Assembly (NCBI GenBank): GCA_021295735.1
Contig: JAGWBU010000009.1
Location: forward strand, 2,399 to 35,785
DNA length: 33,387 nt
Source: Candidatus Poribacteria bacterium
Lineage (GTDB): Bacteria > Poribacteria > WGA-4E > WGA-3G
Reading direction: 5' to 3'
Shown here: piece by piece, positions 24,948 through 33,373 of the stretch
Numbering within the stretch: the first letter of the stretch is position 1
How the letters are laid out: each line of letters begins with the position of its first letter
Program-made: the position numbers and the translations under genes
Notes under the pieces: model-generated
What the model saw: only the letters and a program-made list of their open reading frames with translations
Database searches by the model: none
What the model was told of the DNA's origin: nothing

Positions 24948-24981
24948 GTTTCAAAGTATCTGGATAATACCTTCTCAAATC

Positions 24982-25995
24982 TTACGGCGCAATCTTACTT
25001 TCTTCTGCCATAAGTATCCATTCAGGTTCAGATGTTTTTGGTGTAAGTTGATATCGTAAGCGTACTTTGAGAGTGTCGCCACTGTTAACTTTAAAATCAA
25101 ACGTCCGCTTCTCATCAGGTTTAAGACGGTTTCGCCTTTTTTCAGAGATTAAAACCTGCTTTTTCTGATTCTGTGTCCCATTAGGCGCAAGGTGCATTAC
25201 ATCAAGAACGATGATACGTAATGTCCCACCCGGTAAGAGGTGGCCCGCTTTGTTCTGAAGGGTCACAGTCGCTTTCTTATCCGCAAATTCAATTTTAAGT
25301 GCTGCAGCATTTTTTAGCTGTGTGACGCTGCGGCTACCGCGCCACGTATGTTTCCTTCCAGTGATACTTTCGTAACTTGCTGTACTTTGTAACCGACTGA
25401 CAAGCGGCATGTGGCATGTAGCACAACTCTTGTTTTCAGTCGCGAATTTACTCTTGAGAAAACTGGATACCTGATCGTGTTCAGGGACGCTCGGTTGTCC
25501 ATGACACGTAGCGCAAAGTTTTGTCGATTCTTTATAGATAGGGTTAGTTACATTTGCATGAAAATTGGTCTCGGCACTTGCCGGAGGACCTTGCATCGCA
25601 CCATCCGAATCGAGGTGGCACACAAGACATGAAACGCCAGAGTCACGTTGCACGTTACGCAATTTTGGCATTTTCCCAATACCTGTAACGAGGATTGGTT
25701 TTGGTGCATGGCACGGATCACAACTTTTTTCTCTGCCAGCAACCTGTTTTGCTGCTTCCTGATATATTTCGTCTACCCATGCTTGCGCGTGTATCGATTT
25801 TTCCCATTCACGCCAAATTGCTGGGTGGCAACTTTTACACTTGCCATCCTTAAACGCTTGATACATCTCCTTATGTTGATTCTCATCACTCTCTACATCG
25901 GATATAAAGTTTCCGAAGAATACTAAAACACTCAATCCTAATAGAGATAGACACAACCCCAAGATGCATCGTCGAAAATTTAAAGTATAACGCAT
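24982..25995 (-). CDS. Membrane-tethered pentaheme cytochrome c
   Basis: The 337-residue product has an N-terminal hydrophobic segment (about 9-30, CILGLCLSLLGLSVLVFFGN) that can act as anchor or signal. Five CxxCH heme c sites follow: residues 53-57, 92-96, 123-127, 161-165 and 191-195. The heme part ends near 200 and is followed by a beta-rich domain of about 130 residues (KATVTLQNKAGHLLPGGTLR). The layout resembles cytochrome c554-type multiheme proteins, with GHLLPGG in the tail similar to that group. It should face the periplasm and carry electrons; the donor and acceptor are unknown. It starts nine bases after the HemY stop, so it is the last gene of the heme operon. Confidence 0.92.
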   Translation of the reverse strand: MRYTLNFRRCILGLCLSLLGLSVLVFFGNFISDVESDENQHKEMYQAFKDGKCKSCHPAIWREWEKSIHAQAWVDEIYQEAAKQVAGREKSCDPCHAPKPILVTGIGKMPKLRNVQRDSGVSCLVCHLDSDGAMQGPPASAETNFHANVTNPIYKESTKLCATCHGQPSVPEHDQVSSFLKSKFATENKSCATCHMPLVSRLQSTASYESITGRKHTWRGSRSVTQLKNAAALKIEFADKKATVTLQNKAGHLLPGGTLRIIVLDVMHLAPNGTQNQKKQVLISEKRRNRLKPDEKRTFDFKVNSGDTLKVRLRYQLTPKTSEPEWILMAEESKIAP

Positions 25996-26004
25996 CTCTG
26001 TTCC

Positions 26005-27435
26005 CTATATTGTATCAAGTAGTTTCAATGCTGCTTGCTCACCGCTGTGTATACAATCTGGAATACCGATGCCGTGGTACGCATTGCCTGCTAAGGCGAG
26101 ACCGGGCAAGCCTTTCGCGAGTTCATCAATTTCACGGACAAGTTTTTGGTGTCCAACCAGATATTGTGCCATCGCTTGTGAATGTTCACTAACAAGAAAA
26201 AAAAGAGGTTCCTTTTTGATTCCAAGCAATTTCGATACATCCTTTAATGCAGAGGAAACTAAATCTATTTGTGTCCTATTTTTATTCACATTATTTGAAA
26301 AAGTGTTTCCGCCTATAAATACGCGTAATAGCACGGAGTTCATAGGCGCGCGTTTTTCAAATTTAACGCTGCTAAATGAACACCCAACGAGGTTAAGCTG
26401 TTCTGTGATGGGAACAACAAACCCCATCCCATTGAGCGGGTGAGAGATATCCTCACGACGGAAAGCTAAATTAACTGTTGCAGATGATGTATAAGGAATC
26501 GCAGAGAGTTTTTTGGCAAGCGGCGGTGCAACCTCAGACAAAATATTGCTTGTTCGTGGTGCGGGCAACGCAATGCAGAGTAAGTCTGATTCTAACACTT
26601 CGCCATTTTCAAGGCAAACGCGCCACCCCTTTTTATTTTCTTTTTCTTCAATAGTGCCTACACAGGATAAAAAACGGATACATTCCGCGAGTTTTGCGGC
26701 GAGTGTGTCTACCAACGTCTGCATCCCGTCTGCAAAAGATAAAAATAGACTATAACGTGCCCCGCTTGTCCCACGGCTTGCTTGGGTGGCTTTCCGTTTT
26801 TGTGTTAAGAGTGCTTTGATAATGCTGCCGTGTTCTTGTTCCATTTCCAAGAATCTTGGAAACGTCGCTTTGAGACTTAGATTTTCTGCATCCGAGGTGT
26901 AGATGCCGCCTATCATCGGTTGTGCCATCCGCTCAAACGCCTCGTTTCCGAGTCTGCGTCTAACGAAATCTGCAACCGATTCATCCTCTATATCGCTGCG
27001 ACGTGGGATAAAAAGATCTAAGGCAATACGAAATTTACCCGGTAAACTGAAGATAGGGCTTTTTAAAAAAGGCCCGAACGATCCCGGTGCCATCATGTAA
27101 AAGCCCTCAGGTACAGACAACAGTTTTCCTTTACGGAGGACAAAACTCCGTCTTACCTTTGGGTTAGTGCCTATCAGTTTATCTGTAAGACCGAGCTCTT
27201 CACACAACGCTTTTGCCCACGGTTTTGTTGTGATGAAGGCATCAGGACCGTGCTCTATGATGAATCCATCTCGGTGTTCCGTTTGAATAACACCGCCTAC
27301 TCTGTTGCTTGCTTCAAGCAGACTAATCTCAAGAGGAATCTCCCTATTTTCTGCTTCGCGTTTCAGACGATAAGCAGCAGCTAAACCTGTGATTCCGCCG
27401 CCGATAACAATTGCACGTTTCTGCTCCTGCGCCAT
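26005..27435 (-). CDS. hemY: Protoporphyrinogen/coproporphyrinogen III oxidase, FAD-dependent (HemY/CgoX type)
   Basis: A 476-residue FAD flavoprotein: the dinucleotide-binding motif IGGGITGLAAAYRL at residues 11-24, E41 for the ribose, then SNRVGGVIQTE and HGPDAFITTKP as in PPOX enzymes. The C-terminal GLALAGNAYHGIGIPDCIHSG is the second FAD contact region. It oxidises protoporphyrinogen IX, or coproporphyrinogen III in the coproporphyrin route, with six-electron removal. Which route operates cannot be told because neither HemN/HemF nor HemQ is in the window. AAGGA precedes the ATG. It starts 47 bases after hemH and sits directly before the cytochrome c gene. Confidence 0.92.
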   Translation of the reverse strand: MAQEQKRAIVIGGGITGLAAAYRLKREAENREIPLEISLLEASNRVGGVIQTEHRDGFIIEHGPDAFITTKPWAKALCEELGLTDKLIGTNPKVRRSFVLRKGKLLSVPEGFYMMAPGSFGPFLKSPIFSLPGKFRIALDLFIPRRSDIEDESVADFVRRRLGNEAFERMAQPMIGGIYTSDAENLSLKATFPRFLEMEQEHGSIIKALLTQKRKATQASRGTSGARYSLFLSFADGMQTLVDTLAAKLAECIRFLSCVGTIEEKENKKGWRVCLENGEVLESDLLCIALPAPRTSNILSEVAPPLAKKLSAIPYTSSATVNLAFRREDISHPLNGMGFVVPITEQLNLVGCSFSSVKFEKRAPMNSVLLRVFIGGNTFSNNVNKNRTQIDLVSSALKDVSKLLGIKKEPLFFLVSEHSQAMAQYLVGHQKLVREIDELAKGLPGLALAGNAYHGIGIPDCIHSGEQAALKLLDTI

Positions 27436-27482
27436 CAGAGTATTCCTTAGAATGCAAACAGGTTAGTACTTAAAACGTAATC

Positions 27483-28427
27483 CTACTTATCAGACTTTTC
27501 ACACACAAAATCTGCTAACATATTAATGAATTTTGGATGGTCTCCAACAGTCCCAGCTCGAATAAAATCAATTCCGCATGCTTCCGCTGTTTCCTTTGCC
27601 TCCATATCTAAGTCATATAGAACCTCTACGTGGTCGCAAAGAAATCCGATGGGGGACGCTACGACAGTATCAACCCCTTCTTCTTTTTTGGCTTTAAGCC
27701 AATCGTTGATATCGGGCTGTGTCCATGGGATAGGGCTATTTTCGACCTCGCTCTGGTATGCTAAACTGAATTGTCTTTTGCCTATCTTTTGTGCCACAGC
27801 TTCAGCTGTTTTTTCAAATTGTTTTGAGTAAGGTGAGGTATCCGCTGCTTTTTGCGGAATTGCATGTGCCGTAAAAACCAGTTCGGCACGGTCTAACTTG
27901 TCACTGCATGCGGTTTTGATAATCTCAGCGATCGCGCCAACATATCCGTTATGGGTATACCATTGATCGAGATAGTCAATAGTCGGCTTTTCACCTTCAA
28001 CTGCTTCAATGCCTTTCTTGACGGTCTGTTGGTACCATTCCCAGCTAACTTTGGCTCGGTGGGGTGCCATAATAATACCAAGCATTTTGCGATGTCCCTT
28101 TTGTGTCATTTCAGCGATGACTTCATTTAAATAAGGAGTCCAATGTCTGAATCCAGCATAAACAGGTAACGGTAAGTCACGCTGTTGCAATGCGTTTTGT
28201 AATGCTTTGGCTTGTTTGAAAGTCAATTCGTTAAACGGCGAAAAACCTCCTAATTTAACGTAATGGGTGGAGATGTCTTGGACGCGTTCTTTTTCAGATT
28301 CTGCTTCACCGGCAATTCCTTCAACAAAGCAGTATGCCTCACCGGGGCAGTTTTTGGTATCATATTTTTTACAGCATCCAGGGGTTGGACCACCGAATGC
28401 TACAAGTAAAACGCTATCGTATTTCAT
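27483..28427 (-). CDS. hemH: Ferrochelatase with an N-terminal cysteine cluster
   Basis: The 314-residue chelatase inserts Fe(II) into protoporphyrin or coproporphyrin. The catalytic His is H188 (VFTAHAIPQ) and the opposing Glu is E268 (CDHVEVLYDLD); YAGFRHWTPYL and GFSPFNELT are family motifs. Unusually, four cysteines (C18, C19, C27, C33) lie in a short insert straight after the first strand (GGPTPGCCKKYDTKNCPGEA), where ordinary enzymes have none. The [2Fe-2S] clusters known from some ferrochelatases involve mostly C-terminal cysteines, so this would be a different metal site if real. AGGAGG overlaps the stop of the preceding MBL gene, eight bases upstream, so translation is coupled. Confidence 0.92.
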   Translation of the reverse strand: MKYDSVLLVAFGGPTPGCCKKYDTKNCPGEAYCFVEGIAGEAESEKERVQDISTHYVKLGGFSPFNELTFKQAKALQNALQQRDLPLPVYAGFRHWTPYLNEVIAEMTQKGHRKMLGIIMAPHRAKVSWEWYQQTVKKGIEAVEGEKPTIDYLDQWYTHNGYVGAIAEIIKTACSDKLDRAELVFTAHAIPQKAADTSPYSKQFEKTAEAVAQKIGKRQFSLAYQSEVENSPIPWTQPDINDWLKAKKEEGVDTVVASPIGFLCDHVEVLYDLDMEAKETAEACGIDFIRAGTVGDHPKFINMLADFVCEKSDK

Positions 28428-28435
28428 TTTGCCTC

Positions 28436-29893
28436 CTATGCCATATTGGCAAATTGTGCGGGCATAAAACTCGGATCAACAGCAATTGCTTGTGCAAATG
28501 CCTCACGAGCAAGTGTCTCATCAGAATTTGTGCGATGTGCTAAACCGATGGAAAAGTAGGCTTGCGCAAGTTCTGTGCCCTCAATTCCACAGACTAATGC
28601 CTTATAGATTGATTCCATACCGGGGGTGGGATCATCACCATTTCGGTAGGCAGAGAAAATGTAGTTGGACCCGCGCAAAAGGTGAGCTGGCGCATAATCG
28701 GGGTTCAATTCAAGTGCGACATTGAGTGCATTTTTTGCCGCAAAGAAAAAATCACCTTTCTCAAGTACGCTCGACACAGTACGAGATGTTTGTATGAGTA
28801 GGTTTGCGTATTCTGTCCATGCTTCTGGAAGATTGGAGTATTTTTCAGTTGCAACTTTCAAAATGGCGATGGCTAATCCCAAGTCATTTCCTTCTGCGAC
28901 TTCTTCTGCAGTTTCGCGATATGCCGCAAAGTCTTGCAGTTCCTGTATCCGTTGGTCAAGCACTTCTGTATCTACTGCCGGAATTGCGGACGGTTTGAAG
29001 TGTTGCCATCCTGGTTCCGGGTCATCAATCAACCCACGATATACACGCAGAATAGCATAGCGAGGAGTTCCCCAGACTTCAGCAATATCGCGAATCCAGT
29101 TCGGCATGTTGGTTTCCATGTCAGTTAGCAATTCTGCTAAATACATGTCTTGTTCAACCCGTTTTCGGACTTCTGTTAAGAAATAGGATTCAATTTTGAG
29201 CAATAGGTCAATTTCGGCATCGTGTGCTAAAGGTCCGTGTCCGGGCAGCACATGATCTGGTGTGTATGTGCGTAGTTCTTGAATTGTATTTATCCAATCA
29301 TGGTTTGCCATAAGTCCTTCATTCATTACGGGTTGTCCAAAAATAGGAAAACTACCTGTCATCACTGTATCACCAGAAACGATGCATCCCTCTGCTGGAA
29401 TCCTGATGGCAGTCGCGTCATCTGTTTCTGCTTTTCCTAAATGAACGAGATGCAAAGGTTGATTACCTAAATCAAGTTCGGTTTCGTGGGTGAATGTCTG
29501 CTGTGGCAAAAATGGCGGATCGCCAAGGGTGAAACCACGAGAACGGAGAAAATCTTCTTGGCGCGGTGCTCTGTTCACCATAAAGTCCTTTGTCATCTCG
29601 CGTGCGACAACAGTTGCACCTTCTTGGCGAAAAATTATGTTCCCGTTTGTATGATCCCAATGATAATGCGTGTTAATTGCATAGAGAATCGGCTTATCTG
29701 TGATAGTTCGAATTGCTTTGAGAAGTCGTCTCCCCATCATCTGATTTACCTGCGTGTCAATTACCGCAACCCCGTTATCTCCTATTATAATAGAAGAGTT
29801 GACAATATTGCGAAACAGATATACTCGATCTGTCACCTTAACAAGTTGTCCATATTGACGTGGTGCGAAAGGGTTTTCTGAAATGTTTTGCAT
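28436..29893 (-). CDS. MBL-fold hydrolase with alkylsulfatase-like C-terminal half and TPR-like tail
   Basis: The zinc motif HYHWDH follows NTH (H76, H78, D80, H81 from ATG 29893), with GDTVM and PGHGPL (H219) further on. The usual HTDGD His is replaced by Glu (GKAETDDA, E156), which recalls the Glu ligands of SdsA1/BDS1 alkylsulfatases. Residues about 260-345 (NMPNWIRDIAEVWGTPRYA.. RVYRGLID) resemble the alkylsulfatase dimerisation domain, and the rest is TPR-like (LNPDYAPAHLLRGSNYI). No signal peptide is seen. The preferred ATG overlaps the hemE TGA by one base (TGATG); a TTG three bases earlier is possible. It lies between hemE and hemH. It may hydrolyse a sulfate or other ester; a link to heme is only suggested by position. 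Confidence 0.8.
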   Translation of the reverse strand: MQNISENPFAPRQYGQLVKVTDRVYLFRNIVNSSIIIGDNGVAVIDTQVNQMMGRRLLKAIRTITDKPILYAINTHYHWDHTNGNIIFRQEGATVVAREMTKDFMVNRAPRQEDFLRSRGFTLGDPPFLPQQTFTHETELDLGNQPLHLVHLGKAETDDATAIRIPAEGCIVSGDTVMTGSFPIFGQPVMNEGLMANHDWINTIQELRTYTPDHVLPGHGPLAHDAEIDLLLKIESYFLTEVRKRVEQDMYLAELLTDMETNMPNWIRDIAEVWGTPRYAILRVYRGLIDDPEPGWQHFKPSAIPAVDTEVLDQRIQELQDFAAYRETAEEVAEGNDLGLAIAILKVATEKYSNLPEAWTEYANLLIQTSRTVSSVLEKGDFFFAAKNALNVALELNPDYAPAHLLRGSNYIFSAYRNGDDPTPGMESIYKALVCGIEGTELAQAYFSIGLAHRTNSDETLAREAFAQAIAVDPSFMPAQFANMA

Positions 29894-30981
29894 CAACTAT
29901 CCTGATATGTTTTTGCGATATGGACGAAATGTTTGACGTTTTCAAATGGTGTATCTCTATGAAGTCCATGGCTAAGGTTTAAAATATGTCCTGTCTTTCC
30001 ACCCTGTTTTATGCAAGTGCTTACTGCTTCTTGTATGTCAGCAAATGTGCCATCGCGAAGAATATCGTTATCAACGTTTCCCTGAAATGCTACGGAACCG
30101 CCTATTTCAGTTTTGGCTTTTTCAAGGTCTACACATTTTCCGATACTCAATACATCCGCTCCACTTTGGTGCATTAAATTAACGAAAGGACACTCTTTTG
30201 CAAAAAGGATTCCTGGTGCATCTGAATTGAGTTCAGCGAAAATCCGTTGATGATATGGAAGCGCGAAATTTTCATACATCTGCCGCGATAGCACATCCGC
30301 TATTGACTCAAAAAGCTGCACAATCTGAGTACCTTGACTGATCTGGTAATTCAGATAGTTAATCGTCATTTCAGTTAATTTATTTAACAATTGGTGTAGA
30401 AGTTCTGGTGCGTCTTCCATCATTTCAAAGACAGGAGTTGCTTTTTCCGATATGCCAGCACCTCTTTTCATCGGGCTTTCTCCTGCTATTAAAAAAAAGG
30501 CGAGTGTTAATGGGGCACCCGCAAAACCGATAAGCGGCAGTTCTCCATTCAACGTCTCACGCAGTGAACGAATTACTTGTCCAGTGAACTCTAATTGTAG
30601 GTGTGGATCATTCAGTGGTGTAAGTGCGTCTATCTGTGATTGTGTTCGTATCGGTGGGTTTAAAACTGGACCGGGTAAAAATCGGAAATAAGCACCCATC
30701 GGAGCAAGCGGTGTGAGAATGTCTTTATAAACAATTATAGCATCTACACCGATGCGCTTGGGAAGAAGTGAAATTTTTACTGCCCATTCTACATCTGTGT
30801 CCGACATCGGGGAGGGACAGGTTCGGAAGAGGCGTTCCAACGGAAGGTCAATTTTTTGTCGAATTTCCCGATAAAGGGGGTCCGATCTACCTGCTTGTCG
30901 CATCATCCATACAGGCACACGTCCCACCGGCAAATATCTTGACGCGCGCAGAAGTAAGTCATTTTTTAATTGTTGTTCCAT
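29893..30981 (-). CDS. hemE: Uroporphyrinogen III decarboxylase
   Basis: The 362-residue TIM-barrel enzyme converts uroporphyrinogen III to coproporphyrinogen III. Diagnostic residues are PVWMMRQAGR (R28, R32), the catalytic Asp in DAIIVYKDIL (D87, where FSDIL is usual), LIGFAGAPLTLAFFLIAGE, and H338 in NLSHGLHRDTPFENV. The change of Ser to Lys beside the catalytic Asp and GRSDPLYRE in place of GRYLPEYR mark it as a divergent member, but the key residues remain. It is the first gene of the operon; its stop overlaps the MBL gene start. No good ribosome-binding site is visible ahead of the ATG, and only 25 bases separate it from the Uma2 remnant. Confidence 0.93.
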   Translation of the reverse strand: MEQQLKNDLLLRASRYLPVGRVPVWMMRQAGRSDPLYREIRQKIDLPLERLFRTCPSPMSDTDVEWAVKISLLPKRIGVDAIIVYKDILTPLAPMGAYFRFLPGPVLNPPIRTQSQIDALTPLNDPHLQLEFTGQVIRSLRETLNGELPLIGFAGAPLTLAFFLIAGESPMKRGAGISEKATPVFEMMEDAPELLHQLLNKLTEMTINYLNYQISQGTQIVQLFESIADVLSRQMYENFALPYHQRIFAELNSDAPGILFAKECPFVNLMHQSGADVLSIGKCVDLEKAKTEIGGSVAFQGNVDNDILRDGTFADIQEAVSTCIKQGGKTGHILNLSHGLHRDTPFENVKHFVHIAKTYQDS

Positions 30982-31006
30982 ATTAATAAGGAATAACTGC
31001 TTTACT

Positions 31007-31749
31007 TTACCGTGTTTTTAAGCGGGCAAGTTCCTCTCGGAGTCGTGAGGCTTCTGCTTCAGCTTTCTGTCGCGCCTCAGCTTCATGTTGGACACGCGTT
31101 TCAGCTTGTTCGGCACGCGTTTCAGCTCGTTCGGCACGCGCTGTCGCTGCGTCAGCAGGAGTCTGCAGCCATTTCCCCGCAACCGGCTCGTAAACCCCAA
31201 GCCCATCATTCAGTAAATGAAAATTCAGGTTTAATACCTCAGAACGCAATCCACCATCAACGTCTGGGGAAACTTCAATATAAGCATCCTCAACAAGTCG
31301 AAATCCCATCAAGGGTGTTGGTAAATAACGTCTATCAACATCATAGAGGAAGTACTCCGAAATTCCCATTGCAGCATAGTGCGCGACTTTCCCTCTAAAT
31401 CATTTCGATAGGTGCGTTTGCTTGAAAACTCCATTACGAAATCAGGAGCCTTGCCTTCCTCCCATACCTTGTAGGTACGGCGGTCTTTCTGTCCTATCCC
31501 GAAAGAGACAAGAATATCGGGAAACACAGCAGTTCGAAGAGGGCCCTCAATGTCGTACATCATGATATTGCCGGAGATATAGACTTCCGGTCTCTGCGCA
31601 AAATGCCCCTCAAGGACTTGCCGCAGCCAGATTATCCACTGAATGTGGAGATCGGTATCAGCCATAGGTTTACCATCCGATTCAGGGTAGAGATCTGCCG
31701 TTTCTGTCGGTGCGTAAGGCATTTGGCGCACGTTTGGATAACTTTCCAT
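31007..31749 (-). pseudogene. Uma2-family (PD-(D/E)XK-fold) endonuclease gene broken by a one-base frameshift
   Basis: The first part starts at ATG 31749 (GGAGGG upstream; an earlier ATG at 31788 lacks a ribosome-binding site). It encodes the Uma2 core with FPDILVSFG and PDFVMEFSSK, holding the Asp and Glu/Lys of the nuclease site. After ..YRNDLEGK the frame changes: the family continuation VAHYAAMGISEYFLYD is found in another frame. The shift lies at the T-run 31388-31390 (three T where four would keep the frame). The second part ends with LRSEVLNLNFHLLNDGLGVYEPVAGKWL and an Ala/Arg/Glu coiled coil, as in intact relatives. Either the gene is dead or one base was lost in sequencing. Uma2 proteins are of unknown function and usually abundant in such genomes. 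Confidence 0.85.
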
Positions 31750-31843
31750 CGGTGTCCCTCCTAACCATAAGATTACGTGATTCATCAAAAGTGTCTAACG
31801 TTACATGTAGACAATTTAGTTCTCGATTTTACGAGAGGTTCCA

Positions 31844-32185
31844 TCAAGATAAACCTCTCTTCTGACGCCGTTCCAAAAACTGCCGTAGTTTCGCAAAACT
31901 CTTAACGTTTTTCATAATTCTACCGCTTTCTCGCTCTTCAAGATAGAGTAAAAACCCCATGAGATAGAGGCTCACTAAAAACAGTAGAAAACCAGTTATG
32001 CACTGTGCAATCGCACGATAATTTAGTTTTAAACCGAGGTAAGGGGTGACAACTACGTCGTCGACGGTCGCAGCAGATGGGTTCTGCTCAGGCCACTCAA
32101 CCGATACAAGGGCACCCCACCCCGTTATTCCGAGCGATAAAAAAACGATTGATAAGGCAAAAACGATAAAAAATGGGATACCCAT
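31844..32185 (-). CDS. Small two-helix membrane protein, function unknown
   Basis: A 113-residue protein with two hydrophobic segments, about 4-24 (PFFIVFALSIVFLSLGITGWG) and 60-82 (CITGFLLFLVSLYLMGFLLYL). A probable external loop of about 35 residues lies between them (EWPEQNPSAATVDDVVVTPY), and the cytoplasmic tail is strongly basic (KSFAKLRQFLERRQKRGLS). I recognise no family. It starts 16 bases after the stop of the dehydrogenase gene and is probably co-transcribed with it. Confidence 0.72.
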   Translation of the reverse strand: MGIPFFIVFALSIVFLSLGITGWGALVSVEWPEQNPSAATVDDVVVTPYLGLKLNYRAIAQCITGFLLFLVSLYLMGFLLYLEERESGRIMKNVKSFAKLRQFLERRQKRGLS

Positions 32186-32201
32186 GTTAGATACCGAAAT
32201 C

Positions 32202-33272
32202 TTAAGAAGAAACTTTTATCAATCCTTTGGTGCAGCGGTCTTCTCGATTACGAACCTTTGTGATTCCTTCAACAAGTGATTCAAGTGGAAATTCGTGACT
32301 AATGATTTTGTCCATGTTTACATCGCCACTGGAAATGAGTTGAACTGCCTCTTCCCATGTATCGGGTGCTAACCATGAGAACCTTATGGTCTTATCCATA
32401 AGGATCGTGTCAAGAATTGGAACCTGCATTACATCTTTATCACCAGGAAGACCAAAAATAACGACAGTTGCGTGTCTCCCAGTAACTTCAAGCGCAGTAT
32501 GGATTGCATCAAGCGAGCTCGTGGCAGTAATAGCACGGTCAGCCAATTCACCGTTATTAAGTTCCTGAATTGTTGCGCCAAGGTCTTCAACGTAGTGTGG
32601 AGAGTTTGTATCGCTGACATTCACAACTAAGTCTGCACCGAGCTCTTTACCGCATTCCAAACGGTAGTCGCGAGTTCCAACCAACAACACGTTCTTCAAG
32701 CCACGACTTTTCAAAACTTGTACCATCATCAAACCGATGGGACCTGGTCCGAAAACAACAGCAGTCTGTCCTTCTTCAGCATTAAGATTGTTAACAGCGT
32801 ACAATCCACATGCAAGAGGTTCTGTAAGTGCCCCCTGCTCATACGTAACGTTTTCAGGTAACTTTACCGTCCAACGATAGTCAGACACAGCGTATTCCGC
32901 GAAGCCGCCATCAACACCTACGCCTAAGATACGTTTTTCGGGACATAGGTTGGACAGTCCTTTTTTGCTCCAAAAAGAATTCGGGTTAGATTGCACTGGA
33001 TTGACAACAACTCGGTCGCCGACTTTAAATCCGCCTGTCTTTCCTGCTTCACTTCCTACTTCAACGACTTCGCCAGTAAATTCGTGTCCGAGAATAAGCG
33101 GTCCCTTGCCGTCATCGGTTTCAAGGGAACTGTTACCGAAATAGTATGCAACATCCGAACCGCAAATACCTACTGAACGAACTTGAACTAACAGGTCTGC
33201 GTCACCAGCTGTAGGCACTGGTCGATCTTCAAGACTCATTGATTCAGGTTCATAGAAAATTTGAGATTTCAT
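32202..33272 (-). CDS. Zinc-dependent medium-chain alcohol/polyol dehydrogenase lacking the structural zinc site
   Basis: The 356-residue MDR protein has the catalytic zinc residues C37 (GICGSD), H63 and E64 (GHEFTGEV), and E151 (EPLACGLYAV). The NAD(P)-binding motif is VFGPGPIGLM at 173-182. This pattern fits sorbitol, xylitol, threonine or related dehydrogenases. The lobe that normally carries four structural-zinc cysteines reads NPVQSNPNSFWSKKGLSNLC: only the last (C110) remains. Loss of this site occurs in some polyol dehydrogenases. AAGGAGG lies six to seven bases before the ATG. It heads a two-gene set with the small membrane protein. The substrate, probably a sugar-derived alcohol, is not determined. 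Confidence 0.9.
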   Translation of the reverse strand: MKSQIFYEPESMSLEDRPVPTAGDADLLVQVRSVGICGSDVAYYFGNSSLETDDGKGPLILGHEFTGEVVEVGSEAGKTGGFKVGDRVVVNPVQSNPNSFWSKKGLSNLCPEKRILGVGVDGGFAEYAVSDYRWTVKLPENVTYEQGALTEPLACGLYAVNNLNAEEGQTAVVFGPGPIGLMMVQVLKSRGLKNVLLVGTRDYRLECGKELGADLVVNVSDTNSPHYVEDLGATIQELNNGELADRAITATSSLDAIHTALEVTGRHATVVIFGLPGDKDVMQVPILDTILMDKTIRFSWLAPDTWEEAVQLISSGDVNMDKIISHEFPLESLVEGITKVRNREDRCTKGLIKVSS

Positions 33273-33346
33273 TATATACCTCCTTAACTTTTATGAATAC
33301 CGTTAGTTTAACGTGAGTTTGATAATTAGACCTAAATGTAGATGTC

Positions 33347-33373
33347 CGTTGGGTAGAGCGAAGCGAAACCTAT
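33347..33373. repeat. Possible fragment of a dispersed repeat
   Basis: GTTGGGTAGAGCGAAGCGAA followed by ACC resembles the short 'GTTGGGT..CGAAGCG..ACCCAAC' repeat found scattered in many environmental genomes. Here the right half has diverged (CCTATAG). I recall the motif from general knowledge; only one copy is in the window. Confidence 0.35.

Noticed and set aside
24873-24981. Terminator between the convergent PhyH and cytochrome genes
   Set aside because: Only a weak direct repeat is present; no stable hairpin with a U-run on either strand.
31309-31788. Two separate small proteins in the Uma2 region
   Set aside because: Together they make one Uma2 protein with a one-base shift; the second part has no ribosome-binding site of its own.
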